A stretch of DNA of 64,000 nt from Sorex araneus (GCF_027595985.1 NC_073311.1:33945557-34009556); one strand, 5' to 3'. Shown: positions 52,788 to 63,876, counted from the stretch's first letter. Made by a program: numbers and translations. Notes: generated by a model from the sequence alone, not told the origin.

Positions 52788-54361
52788 AAACTCTCACATG
52801 TTCCATTCAGTTTAAAAGCGTCCATTCATGGAACTAGGAGTCAATTACGTTATGAGAAAATTCATTAGTGCATTTATAAATTTCTGACACAACACACACA
52901 CAAACACACATACACACAACACAGTCATGTTTAATAATGAGGTTTACCATGAAAGAAAATAATAATAGGAAGATACATATAGGAAAATAAAAATCTCTGG
53001 GGTCTTCAGGTAGTCCGTGAGTGTTCAACAACTAGCGCTCATTCTTAATTCCTTTAATGCTACCATCAAGGAAATAATTTTTCTTTGTGTTTTACCAAAG
53101 TACCTTAGTGTCGTGACACTGCCAGGTAGGAGGAGCAAACAGAAACTAACAGAACTTTGTATATTTCTCTCTGCCTTTGCTGATAAGACATTTTTGTTGT
53201 CGTCACACATTTGAAGGGGAAAAAGTAGTGAAAACCCTTTATCTTGGTTTTCTCTCTCAGTCTGTAGGACGCTGAGTTGCTTTTCAAAAAGCCTGTAGCA
53301 AAAAGTCCCTTCGGTGGTTTTTCCAGCACACACGAACCTCAAGCATTTACTTCCTTCCATATTATTTATACATCTAACCTCAAAATTTCATCTAAGAAGT
53401 CACAAGCAGATAAAAGAAAGAGCCCCCAAACCAGCCATCTGTAGGCCAGACCTGACTGTCCGCGCCCAGATGAAAACCTTTCATCACACGAACTAAAAAG
53501 GGTTTTTTGTACACACGGGAAGCCGGGTGCTGCTCCCGCAGGATCGCCCCCCCACAATCAGAGCTTCTATAAATAAGCACCTCCACCTTAGAAACACTTT
53601 CTTTTCAAGTTTCTAGAGCATAGTTTATCTTTGCTGTGCATGATCAGTTTGGCTTCGGACAGAAACATTTGCAAGAAACCCCAACAAGCGGATTTCAAAA
53701 GCAAATGAGTCCTCATGGTCATCCGATCACGTCCCAAATCTGCCAGTACAGGACCATGTGTGGAGCTTGACTTACTATAGCTAAATCACCCACGCCACAC
53801 TCACACATGCACACGCACATCACACACACATATATACACACACTCACACATATGCGCACACACCAATGGGTGACCTCAATGCAGTTTCTCATTTGGGTAA
53901 ACATTTCTTGTGTCTTTCGGTCTTGTCAGTTCAAAGTCCCAGGTAGGGGAATGTGATAGTATAAACTATGTGCAAAGAATCCCTGACTTAGGGAAGGAAG
54001 TTTGGTGCTGACTAAAAATGAGGAGCACTAAAAGTGAGGGGAGATACAGAAGAATATGGCAAAACCTCCCCCCCCTTTTTTTTTTTTTGCCTGGGTGACT
54101 CCTCTGTATTTTGATAATTAAAAATAGGGAGAATAAAAAAATGGAAAGAAAACCTCACACCCATAGGTCGTGTTCTGCATGAGAGATAGCATACATTTCT
54201 TTTTCCTTTTCTCTAAACTGCCAATCTCTTCAAAGAACATGTGTATATGAAAAATCTTCCAACCAGCTGTTTTCTAAACATCTGGTTTCAAGTAACTTGT
54301 ATGTGGGGTTGGGACCCCACAGATTGATCCTGTGGGTTTTTGCCAAGTTCTATTTTTAGTT
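52788..54361. other. SINE-free interval with a CpG-bearing, TATA-like core
   Basis: About 1.57 kb without a SINE in an otherwise crowded region. 53440-53560 has several CpG. TATAAATA occurs at 53568-53575. Open frames of 111 codons (53360..53025, minus) and 63-64 codons (minus, 53366-53586) have no recognisable product. CA-rich tracts lie at 52885-52922 and 53795-53862. It could be a regulatory element or an unannotated promoter. Confidence 0.4.
53795..53862. repeat. Imperfect (CA)n tract
   Basis: CACA units with TATA and CTCA interruptions. Confidence 0.9.
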
Positions 54362-54520
54362 CGTTATTTTTGTTTGGGGCCACACCTGGCAGTACTCTGA
54401 CACCACCTGCCTTGCACACAATGAACCCCAGTTCAATCCCTGGTACCCAGAATGCCAAATGACAGGAATGATCTCCAAGAACAGAACCAGAACTAGCTGC
54501 AGAGTACCAAGCAAATTGTG
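54362..54520. mobile_element. SINE-A composite, reversed tail joined to forward body
   Basis: 54362-54405 reads as reversed SINE-A 3' body ('tggggccacacctggcagtac'). From 54406 it reads forward ('ctgccttgcacacaatg', 'cagttcaatccctggtacc'). It is either a 5'-inverted copy or two nested fragments. Confidence 0.6.
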
Positions 54521-54807
54521 GGAAAAGATGATCTCCTCTTATATAGGAGAATATCTCTTCAGGTTAAATGGGGAGGGGGAAAGTGAATGGTGTTGCTATT
54601 AGTAAACTATCAATAGGAAAAAAAATTAAAACCAGGGTAAAAGTGCTTATTAGATGTATGTTTCAGGAGAAACCTTTACATCATTATGTTGACCCTGAGA
54701 AAGTAGTAGTCGAATATTGAAGTCTGAACTTCAGTAAGAATCCTTTTAGGTGGAGAAAAACATGATCAGAGATAAGTGATTATTCCAATATTTTTAAGCC
54801 TTGAAGA

Positions 54808-54834
54808 CCATTGTGAGAATGAATCTCACAATGG
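54808..54834. repeat. Perfect 11-bp inverted repeat, 5-base loop
   Basis: CCATTGTGAGA (54808-54818) and TCTCACAATGG (54824-54834) around ATGAA. The right arm overlaps the first bases of the next SINE. Confidence 0.9.
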
Positions 54835-54952
54835 GGCTGGAAATGTATAATGGGGGTAAAGTGCTTGCCTTGAATGCAGCTGATCCTAGTTTGACCCGCA
54901 GTACTGCCCAGAGTAAGGAGCAAGTCCTGAGCACATCTGGTGTGACACAGAG
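54833..54952 (+). mobile_element. SINE-A, shortened
   Basis: 'ggggctggaaatgtataatgg' head, 'gcttgccttgaatgcagc', 'catctggtgtgacac'. Part of the body is missing. Confidence 0.75.
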
Positions 54953-54992
54953 TTACTTTTGACATCCACACAAGACTAAAACCAAGCCCAAA

Positions 54993-55040
54993 CCAAAAAA
55001 AAAAAAAAAAAAACAAACAAAACAAAAACAAAAAAAACCC
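54993..55040 (+). repeat. A-rich / (CAAA)n tract
   Basis: Poly(A) with CAAA units, about 40 bases beyond the preceding SINE body. Confidence 0.9.
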
Positions 55041-55649
55041 ACCCTTCTCTATATTTCTAGTCTAGAGATTAGACTTATAATAGACAAACAAAAGCTTTTC
55101 ATTTTAGGTCTGGTTAATCATAAATGTAGTAAATGCTTGAGGAAACTGGCAAGATTAGCACTTAGTAAATGGTGATAGTGACTTTATTTACCATATGATC
55201 ACCTGAAAATACTTCACAAATAAAAGCTGTTGTTTCTCTTGCTGATGACATCTCACTGTGGTTGTCTTAACCACAAAAACTGGATCAAGAATGATTTCAC
55301 GATGTGACACAAGTGAGTCATAGCAAAACAATGAAAAACAGTGAAAATCACAATGGAAAGATTTTGTTAGCATGACTGGTAACTGGTTAATTCTCAACTA
55401 GAATGTTTAAAGAACTAGAAGGAATGACTACAGAGTATGACTGCTCTTAGGCTCCATGAAGAGAGTTCCTGAAAATGGAAGCAGTTCCCAAGAAAGCATA
55501 TCCTGATAGGAAGTCAGGGAGGCTCCTGGACCTCTGAATCCCTGGCTTTCATTGTATAGATGTGGTTCTGTTAGTGAAGTTGGATTTTTCCTGAGCTCTT
55601 GGGTTCTTGAGAATTGCATGAAATATTTGCATACAAAACTCGGAAGCTT
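55041..55649. other. Single-copy DNA
   Basis: No feature recognised. Confidence 0.5.
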
Positions 55650-55664
55650 AAGAAGTTAGAATTT

Positions 55665-55833
55665 TTTTTTTTGGGGGGGTCACATCTGGTGATGCACAGG
55701 GGTTACTCCTGGCTCTGTGCTCAGGAATTACTCCTGGTGGTGCTCAGGGAACCATATGGGATGCTGAGAAGCAAACCTGGGTGGGTCGCGTGCAAGGCAA
55801 ACGCCTTACCAGCTGTGCTATTGCTCCAGCCCC
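55665..55833 (-). mobile_element. SINE-A with near-perfect 15-bp duplication
   Basis: Flanks AAGAAGTTAGAATTT (55650-55664) and AAGAAGTTCGAATTT (55834-55848) differ at one base. The body is close to consensus. Confidence 0.93.
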
Positions 55834-55848
55834 AAGAAGTTCGAATTT

Positions 55849-56161
55849 ACAGAGTAGTTTAAGTAGATGGATCTGGGTCCCTGCCGGAGATTCAGGCCTC
55901 TCCTTTTACTCATCTGGGACAGGCACTCATCACATTTTTTATTTGTTTAGTGGACAATGTCCTAAATCCTGTCCCTTGCCATCTGCTTGCTTCCAGTGTA
56001 CTATTGCCAGGTCTTGTTCCCACACAGTTGTATGTGTAGTGTATAGGTTTCTAGTCTGAAAACTTGTCCCTGAGACTCTCTTGGACTGTACACCAACAGT
56101 TCCCTGTTGTCCAGGCTTTCCTTAGCGCCTGACATGACCACATATACCTGGATGAGATGCC
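55849..56161. other. Single-copy DNA
   Basis: No feature recognised. Confidence 0.5.
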
Positions 56162-56613
56162 TACTGCCCTCCTCCTCTCCTCCTCCTCCTCCTCCTCCTC
56201 CTCCTCCTCCTCCTCCTCCTCCTCCTCCTCCTCCTCCTCCTCCTCCTTCTTCTTCTTCTTCTTCTTCTTCTTCTTCTTCTTCTTCTTCTTCTTCTTCTTC
56301 TTCTCCTTCTTCTTTTTCCTTCCTCTTCTTCTTCTTCTTCTTCTTCTTCTTCTTCTTCTTCTTCTTCTTCTTCTTCTTCTTCTTCTTCTTCTTCTTCTTC
56401 TTCTTCTTCTCCTTCTTCTTTTTCCTTCCTCTTCCTCTTCTTCTTCTTCTTCTTCTTCTTCTTCTTCTCCTTCTTCTTTTTCCTTCCTCTTCTTCTTCTT
56501 CTTCTTCTTCTTCTTCTTCTTCTTCTTCTTCTTCTTCTTCTTCTTCTTCTTCTTCTTCTTCTTCTTCCTCTTCCTCTTCCTCCTCCTCCTTCTTTTACTC
56601 CTTCTACTTCTCC
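56162..56613 (+). repeat. 450-bp (TCC)n-(TTC)n array with internal higher-order repeats
   Basis: (CCT)n to about 56247, then (CTT)n. A 25-base interruption rich in T5 and CCTTCC occurs three times, at 56303-56327, 56409-56433 and 56467-56491. The + strand is pure pyrimidine, GAA on the other strand. Open frames of poly-Ser/Phe/Leu here are artefacts. Confidence 0.98.
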
Positions 56614-56629
56614 CTTTTCTTTAGATTTT

Positions 56630-56785
56630 TCATTTTGGGGCCAAGTTTGGCTGTGCTAAGGATTTTCTCCAGATTCTATGCTTAGAGATGACTCCTGAGT
56701 TCAGGTAGCTCAGGGACCTTACAGGGTTCCAGGTTCACAGTATGCAAGGCAAGTGGCTTATCTGCTATACTATCTCTCTGGTTTC
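56630..56785 (-). mobile_element. SINE-A, diverged
   Basis: 'cattttggggccaagtttgg', 'gcaaggcaagtggcttatc', 'actatctctctgg'. Confidence 0.75.
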
Positions 56786-56802
56786 TCCATCCCTCATTGC
56801 TT

Positions 56803-56976
56803 GTTTGTTTTGTTTTGGGGTTTGGGGCCAGACCCAGCTTTCCTCAGTGCTTACTACTGACTCTGCACTCAGTCACTCCTGGTGGTGTCAGGAAAACATA
56901 TGAGATCCTAGGGATCAAACCCAGGTTGTCCATGTGCAAATCAAACACCTTATTCACTATACTATCTCTCCAGCCC
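56803..56976 (-). mobile_element. SINE-A
   Basis: 'ggggccagacccagctttcc', 'gactctgcactcagtcactcc', 'gggatcaaacccaggttg', 'actatctctccagccc'. Confidence 0.88.
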
Positions 56977-57507
56977 TCAGCTTTCATTTTGTAAAAATTC
57001 TTAAGTGGAAGTCTTAACCCTCAAAGTGATAATATTTGGGTACATGCCTTCAGAGGTAATTGAAGTTGGAGTAGGCTATGAGGGTGAGATTGCCGTGACT
57101 GGGTTGACCATCTGTACTAGTGTTTCTCAAACAGAAGTTCCTAGGGGCCACAGGTGAAAATTGCCTAAATGGGGGAATCACAGCATGATACTCAGGAGCA
57201 AACCATAGGACAGGGGAGCCTCAGGAAGAAAGCAAAGTGAGAAGGGATCCATGACTGGAAAAATATGCAGAAACACTGGTGTACATTATAAGAAGAGAAA
57301 GAAAATTCTCTCTCTCCAGCCAAAGGATAGAGCAAGAATGCAGTTGCTTGCAAACCAGACTGAGATCTTTTACTAGGGATCAAATCAGAGGCTACCTTGA
57401 TATCGGACTTCCCATCTCCAGAAATTTGGAAAATAAATTTCTGGTGCTCATCAGCCAGTTTATAATATTTTGTTATGGCAAGCCTAGGCTAAGATAGTTC
57501 CTATGGT
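56977..57507. other. Single-copy DNA
   Basis: No feature recognised. Confidence 0.5.
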
Positions 57508-57658
57508 TGTTCCCAGTCAGGGACTTGAGCCTGGAGATGCTCAGGCATTACTTCTGGCTCTGCACTCAGGAATGACACCTGAAGGTACTTGGTGATAAAA
57601 CCCAGGTTGGTCATGTGCAAAGCAAGTACCCTAGCCACTATACTATTGTTCTGGCCCC
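57508..57658 (-). mobile_element. SINE-A
   Basis: 'ggctctgcactcaggaatgac', 'aaaacccaggttggtcatg', 'ctattgttctggcccc'. Confidence 0.85.
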
Positions 57659-57736
57659 AATACTAGATATAAATATTCTAAGGGGACAAAAAATTCGGTT
57701 ACATTTTTTCTTCAAAAGAGGAGCCCAGAAAACTAT

Positions 57737-57880
57737 CTCACAGGGCTGAGTGCATTCTTTGCATGTAATAGGCCTGGATTTGATCCTTGGCACCACATAG
57801 TCCTCTAAGGATCTGAGGGAACCTGAGCACAGGACCAAGAGTAATACCTAAGCACTGCCAGGTATGGCAAGAAAAAAAGA
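57737..57880 (+). mobile_element. SINE-A, diverged
   Basis: 'cctggatttgatccttggc', 'gagcacaggaccaagagtaa', 'ctgccaggtatggc'. Confidence 0.78.
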
Positions 57881-57932
57881 TAGGGAGAGATTACAATTAA
57901 AATTATACAAATATGATTATTAGTATAGGTAT

Positions 57933-58200
57933 CTGTCACTGTCACTATCATCCCATTGTTCATTGATTTGCTCAAGTGGGCCCAGTAACATCTTCATTCG
58001 TCCTAGCCCTGAGATTTTAGCAGCCTCTCTTTACTCGTCCTTCCCAACAGTGCCACATTGGAGGCTCTTTTAGGGTCAGGGGAATGAGACCCATCATTGT
58101 TACTATTTTTGGCATATCATATATGCCATGGGGAGCTTGCCAGGCTCTGATGTGCGACAGGATACTTTCGGTAGCTTGCCGGGGTCTCTAATAGTGTAAG
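57933..58200 (-). mobile_element. SINE-B with optional middle insert, headless (copy 2)
   Basis: CACTGT repeats, 'cattgttcattgatttgc', then the insert block ('gagattttagcagcctctc', 'ttactcgtccttcccaac', 'ggctcttttagggtcagg') and the body to 'cggggtctctaatag'. No tRNA head follows. Confidence 0.86.
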
Positions 58201-58599
58201 TATAGTTATGCAAATAAATAATGTATCTACTAAATAATTTTCCTTTTTTTTTTTTTGAAAGTGGAAATTTATTGGAAAGTAGAAAGGAAAAGGAGCTCCC
58301 TGTGTGGAGAGGAACTAAGTATAGGACTAAGTTCTAATTTCCTGTTTAAAGGCAAACTTCCCCCTTAAATAATTAGAATTGGTGCACTCTTCAAAAGAAT
58401 CACATCTGCTTGTACATAGATTTTCAAAGAGACAAATGAGCAAGAAAACGTCATTTTTTCCATAGCTTATTTTAGGATGAATTGAATATGTTTTAAGTCA
58501 TGTAGAATTCTAAAATTTCTTCCTTGTTTTATTCCCCTTTCTTAACAAACAAATAAACACATACTGTTAGTCTTTCAAGTGTAAGTTTTAATCTTCATT
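58201..58599. other. Single-copy DNA
   Basis: No feature recognised. Confidence 0.5.
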
Positions 58600-58771
58600 T
58601 ATTATTTTGGGGGCCCATATTTATTTTCGGGACTGACATAGGCTGTGTTCAGTGCTCACTCCTGGCTTTGTACTCACAAATGACTCTTGGCCGTCTTGGG
58701 GTACCAAAGATTGAACCCCAGTTGCCACAGCAAGGCAAGCTCCCTATCCACTATACTATCTTTCAGGCCCC
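58600..58771 (-). mobile_element. SINE-A, diverged
   Basis: 'gtgctcactcctggctttg', 'gattgaaccccagttgcc', 'actatctttcaggcccc'. Confidence 0.85.
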
Positions 58772-58857
58772 TTAAATTCCAGTCTTTACATTACTGTTTC
58801 TCCCCAGAGGCAATTTAATTTGGTAAATAACACCGATTTCTGTATTCAAATCTGCTT

Positions 58858-59040
58858 TAGGGGTCACAGAGATAGTACAGGGTTAAGACACTTGCCTTCC
58901 ACACTGCCAACCTCATTTCAATCCTGCTGACACATATGGACCATCACTACCACCCAGAATGACCCCCTTCCCCTCCCTCCTGCACAGAGTGGGAAGTAAG
59001 CCCTGAACATAGCCTGATGTCCCCCAAACAAAAACAAAAC
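58858..59040 (+). mobile_element. SINE-A with C-rich body
   Basis: 'aggggtcacagagatagtac' head, 'tgacacatatggaccatc', and a 'ccccctcccctccctcc'-like expansion in the body. Confidence 0.8.

Positions 59041-59070
<30 letters not shown>
59041..59070 (+). repeat. (CA)n microsatellite at SINE tail
   Basis: About 14 CA units directly after the SINE's CAAAA tail, probably grown from it. Confidence 0.95.
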
Positions 59071-59075
<5 letters not shown>

Positions 59076-59111
59076 GTTCTAGTCCTTTAAATTATTTCAG
59101 TAGTATTGTTT

Positions 59112-59282
59112 CAGGCTTTTGGCAATGGGGTTTGGGTCAGGCCACACCATGTGGGGTCTACAATTGCATCTGCTGAGGGAGGTGTAGCACTCAGGCTATG
59201 CTTGGGACCAGGTGGTGCTGGGGATTGACCCTGGCAGCCCTGCAGGTGAGGCAGGTGCTCAGCTTGCTCTGTGTTCTCTGGT
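59112..59282 (-). mobile_element. SINE-A, diverged
   Basis: 'gggtcaggccacaccatg', 'gggaccaggtggtgctggg', 'attgaccctggcagccc'. Confidence 0.7.
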
Positions 59283-59554
59283 TTTTAGCTATTTCAATAG
59301 TTTTGTTTTAGACTTATCAGCCGAGAGAATTTGAGCAGAGTTTAATATCTCACCCAAACCTTCTTAAGGTAAAATAAGAACATTTAGCTCACAGTAGTTT
59401 TGTAAGAATTACCTGAGTAATTCTTGACATTGTTCTTTTCCTCAATAAACATAGTTAACAGAAATGATTGTGTCTCCCCTGTGCCTGCATACGATTTTGG
59501 GAGATGAGTTTAATCACTCATGACTTTAATCATTCATAAGAGGGTGTGCGGGAT
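59283..59554. other. Single-copy DNA, possible MIR
   Basis: 'aggtaaaataagaacatttagc' and 'gtaagaattacctgag' near 59370-59420 resemble the MIR core. Too diverged to be sure. Confidence 0.4.
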
Positions 59555-59705
59555 AGGGGCGGAGCAATAATACAGCGGGTAGGTAGGTTGTTTGGGGGCA
59601 GCCTATACATGGCACCACATGTGGACCCACCAAGCCTCTCCAGGAATGATCCCCGAGAATAGAGCCAGGAGGAAGCACAGCTAGATGTGGCTCCCAAACA
59701 AAAGA
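59555..59705 (+). mobile_element. SINE-A, diverged
   Basis: 'ggggcggagcaataatacagcgggtagg' (partial) head, 'ccccgagaatagagccagg' body, CAAAAG tail. Confidence 0.8.
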
Positions 59706-60103
59706 CAAGTTACTTTTTCAATTTTGTTTTTTAAATGACATATTGCTTCAGAATCTAACAGACTGGTAGTGAAAATAGGCAAATAGATAAATGAAAAGCC
59801 TTTAATGGGCTCTTAAATACTTTGTGCTTCCAGTGTTATCAAAGCATGTAACTTTGTTATTATCTTTTTCTTTTAATATCACTTTTCTTTACAAGGTTCG
59901 GGCCCATGTGGTGGAGTGGTGGTGTGCATTGTCTGTTTGGCTGACCATTTTGTCCACAGTACTCTCAGCATAATTATTTAGAAACTGGAAGGGAGAAAAT
60001 AGTCAGAAGAAGCCATTTGAGAAATTTAGTCTGCTATCATTTCTAAAGTCATTCAATGTTAAATAACATTTATGATTTAATCCCAAATGGAAATGATTTG
60101 GGA
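59706..60103. other. Single-copy DNA
   Basis: No feature recognised. Confidence 0.5.
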
Positions 60104-60490
60104 ATCCTTCCTCCCTTCCTCCCATCCTCCCTTCCTCCCATCCTCCCTTCCTCCCTCCCTCCCTCCCTCCCTCCCTCCCTCCCTCCCTCCCTCCCTCCCT
60201 TCCTTCCTTCCTTCCTTCTTTCCTTCCTTCCTTCCTTCCTTCCTTCCTTCCTTCCTTCCTTCCTTCCTTCCTTCCTTCCTTCCTTCCTTCCTTCCTTCCT
60301 TCCTTCCTTCCTTCCTTCCTTCCTTCCTTCCTCCTTCCCTCCCTGCCTTCCTCCCTCCTTCCCTTCCTCCCTCCCTCCCTTCCTTCCTTCCTTCCTTCCT
60401 TCCTTCCTTCCTTCCTTCCTTCCTTCCTTCCTTCCTTCCTTCCTTCCTTCCTTCCTTCCTTCCTTCCTTCTTTCTTTCCTTCCTTCTCTT
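60104..60490 (+). repeat. Long (CCTT)n/(CCCT)n array
   Basis: About 385 bases of nearly pure pyrimidine on the + strand: (CTCC) blocks at about 60104-60200 and 60332-60378, with (CCTT)n between and after. Confidence 0.98.
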
Positions 60491-63029
60491 TCTTATGCAA
60501 AAACTGAGAGCTTTTTCTTCTTTAAATTCTTTGCAAATCAGCTAAGGACATATAATCTATATCAATGGACCCAGTTTTTTCACAGGCCTCTTATTTTACA
60601 TGTATGTATTGTAGAGTCAGGTACCAGTTCTCATCCTCTTGGATGAAATTACATTAAGCCAACAATGAAAAAGAAAAGCAAAATTGATTGGCTTCATTTC
60701 TCAGGTACACAAGGATGCTCCGCGGAAATAATAGCCCTAAGTATTTCATGGTTAGACTCTTTCCACACATTTCTGGCTTCAAACTGCAGCTGAGCCCTGG
60801 TTGTCCTTGCAGTAAATACATCACCAGGGTGCATAATCTTGTTCTGTAACCTCCTGCAAATCCCAGTGATGTGCAGAATTCATCATCTCCAAGGTATGTG
60901 AGGCTGGAATTTGAAGAGAAAACTCCTTAACCTCGTACATTCCAAATACATTAAAGAAATAAATGCCCTCAGCATAGGATTTTTTAAACTGTAGGTCCCT
61001 GTTATTTTACTGATGTGGCTATGCACCCTTTTCACCAAGAAGAGTTGGTGAAAACTGAGATTCTAAAAGAACATAACATTTTGACAGGTATCTGCCATGA
61101 ATTTATTCTGTTTTCTAAAACTTGATCCCCAGAAAAAGGATGCATTAAAACATATTATGAGAAAGGCTTCATTCTGATTAGGTTGAGATTGTGGTTATTT
61201 TCTTTTTATGTATGCCTTTTAAATTTATTTTGTGTCCTACAAATTAGAAAGACAAAATCAAAAGGATGATGCTAATTTGTAAACATGTCAAAGGCTCTCA
61301 CAGTTAGTTTGTTGTTTCACTTTCAGAAATGAAGGGAAGTTGGAAGGTGTGTGTTGATAGAACATAAGCAGGCCCTTTGGCTATAAGAAATCAGCTCAAT
61401 AATAAATAGCTGAGATTTTCTAACCATCCTGACCTTATTTGAAAAGATTATGTTGCTTTGTCAGGTCAGAACTTGTGTCAGAGAGCCAAGTGTCAACTTT
61501 CCACTTAAAGATTAGCAGGCAGGAGTCAGTGTGTCTGATTACACAGCACACAATCTGTCCTTGACCTGTAGCTTTATGCTTGTTCTCTATTGAGAAAGCA
61601 GTTTCCCGGGGAGTTCTCAGAATGGTACTGATGTAGGAAAGAACCCACAGCTTATTATTCTCCCCCAAGCAGCAGATGTCTGTATGATAATAAGAAAACA
61701 AAAATATTATTGAATTTTCCTGATGGCGTCAATTTAACTACCCTCGAGTCTGGTATTTTTCAAAGCCCATCAAAGACAAAAAAAATCCATGGCTATTTCA
61801 GAAGTCCTTCTCCAAAGCACAACGTAGAGGTTTCTACTGCTACAAACATTAGACTAATGTCTCCAGAAGTTTGAGTAGTTATTTGTTACTGCAGAATAAC
61901 CTAATTTTATCCCATTATAACTTTATTTAGGAGCAATTTATGCCAAGAAAGAAAAGAGGAGAGAGAAACCAAGACAGACAGAGGCAGACAGAAAGACAGA
62001 CAGAAACAGAGAATGAGAGAGGAATCTAGTGAGGCAATTCTTAAAGTTTCTCAACTGTGGAGTAGGTTGGGGGTAATTTGATCTTTTCCTCCAGGGCACA
62101 CAGGGAATAGTATTTACTGAGACTAATGTTAGCAAGATGGTGAAAATTCACTCTTGAAGAACTGGCTTTAAGCTGCTGAAGAAGTAAATGTAAATAGGTA
62201 ATACTCATCTTTAGCTTTCAGTCACTCAGGAATAATATACTATAGTCTCTGCCTCATGCCCTTTCTCAGTCTTTGTCTTCTGCCATGTGAAATGTATTTT
62301 AAATTTATAATCAAATTACAAGCACTTGACTAGCTCAGCCCTGGAAGTAAATTGTTTTCTATAAGTCAAATACATGATTATTTCAAATACTAGAAAAACA
62401 ACGCTAAAATGATAATTTTTTATGATAGATCACCATAGAGTGTTTCATTGAAAAACAGCACATGTAATTCCAAACTCTATACCTGGCTTGTTGGTTTGGA
62501 TATCTTTAGGGAAAGATCCATTTTCTTTCATATTCAATACATATGATGAGAATTAGGATAATTAAAACCTAATTTTTATGGTACAGTTCTGAAAACGCTT
62601 ACACATTGACGTTACTCTTTAGTTCACTGCGGAGAAAAAGGAATAAGCTCAGAAATGTTAGTATAAATTCAATGCAACATATGCCCACCTAATGGTTATT
62701 TGGAACAACATGGGATAGACCTCCCAGAGACAATTCTCTTTGTTACTAAATGTCTTCAAAGTATGGGCTTCAGATTACAATTTGTCTTGAGTTTGGGAAT
62801 GGGTAAGAAACTGGCCCCAAGTAGACTAGTAAATGAATTTAACTTGTCCCTTGTATAGTTAAAAAGAAAGATCTTTATTCATTATATACAATGACTTTTA
62901 TGTAGTCTTTATCCCTTTGTATTTGAACATATTATACACTCAAATTAGAAAATAGTAGTGAGAAAGCATTATGATGGTGAAAAAAATCTATCATGTAAAA
63001 TGTGTGTTGTACAATGAATTCTTACTCTG
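60491..63029. other. SINE-free single-copy DNA
   Basis: About 2.5 kb without a young repeat, AT-rich and non-coding as far as can be read. The GACAGA-type purine patch at 61955-62020 is the only simple sequence. Confidence 0.6.
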
Positions 63030-63200
63030 GAAAGAAAAAGATGTAGGTTCACCTTGGCAGTATACTCTTAAAGTTTTGGTATCCTCATTTCAAATAGAGT
63101 GATAAACTGTTTTTATTGGTTCTTTTCAGGATCAAAATAGACGATGTATTTATAAGGTGGTTTATAAAACATGAAGCATTTAGTAAATGTGACATACTGT
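63030..63200 (+). mobile_element. MIR (ancient SINE)
   Basis: 'gatgtaggttcaccttggc', 'ggtatcctcatttcaaatag' and 'acatgaagcatttagtaaatg' follow MIR order. Confidence 0.65.
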
Positions 63201-63876
63201 GTGATTTGAATTAAATGGCAAAAAAGATGTAGGACATATCTATATATGGTAAAATAGGTATTTAAGGAAAATTCTATTGCTAGGATGGAGCTTGCTCATA
63301 CAGAAATGATTTAAATTCACTCTGATTTGTGGTTTGTATTGCTTTGTAAACACAGTTGTTAAATTTTCAGGAATTGATTTCAGCATCACATTGGATGCTT
63401 GAAACTGGTCAGGATGGATATTTACATCATGAAAATGGTCAAGTTTGCTCAAGAGCACTGTAGGGTTTATTTTATTTTTTCCCTTTTTTCTTCATCCAGA
63501 GAGCTAATTGACTAACATAACACTCTAACTTAATTCTGTATGCTTGGCTGTCATTTCAGAAACCTATTTCTATATTATAAAACCATTCCAAATTTTAGCA
63601 GTCAAATATCAACAACTGCCATCTATTATATCTATCATTCTTCTCTGCAATGACCAGTCTCAGCTGGGTGGCTTCTCTGCTCCTTGTGCTGTCAGATAGG
63701 GCTGTAGTAATCAGAGACGTCACTCAAATGGAATATACAATATTCTTGTTCTTAATATTCCAGTATGATTGTAGCTGATATGACTTCCTGTCTGAGAGCT
63801 TATATGGAACTTTTCTAGGTGCACTATTAGCTTCTGTATATGGTGTTTTGTGTGACTTGGTTTCTTCCAGAATTTT
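63201..63876. other. Single-copy AT-rich DNA
   Basis: No feature recognised. Confidence 0.55.

Noticed and set aside
53025..53360. 111-codon minus-strand open frame as a new gene
   Set aside because: No recognisable domain, no splice or poly(A) context I can support, and the length is compatible with chance. It is kept only as part of a possible regulatory interval.
56107..56685. 192-codon Pro/Ser/Phe-rich protein
   Set aside because: Direct translation of the (TCC)n-(TTC)n array.
60003..60646. 196- and 165-codon open frames
   Set aside because: Artefacts of the CCTT/CCCT array, with short unique ends.
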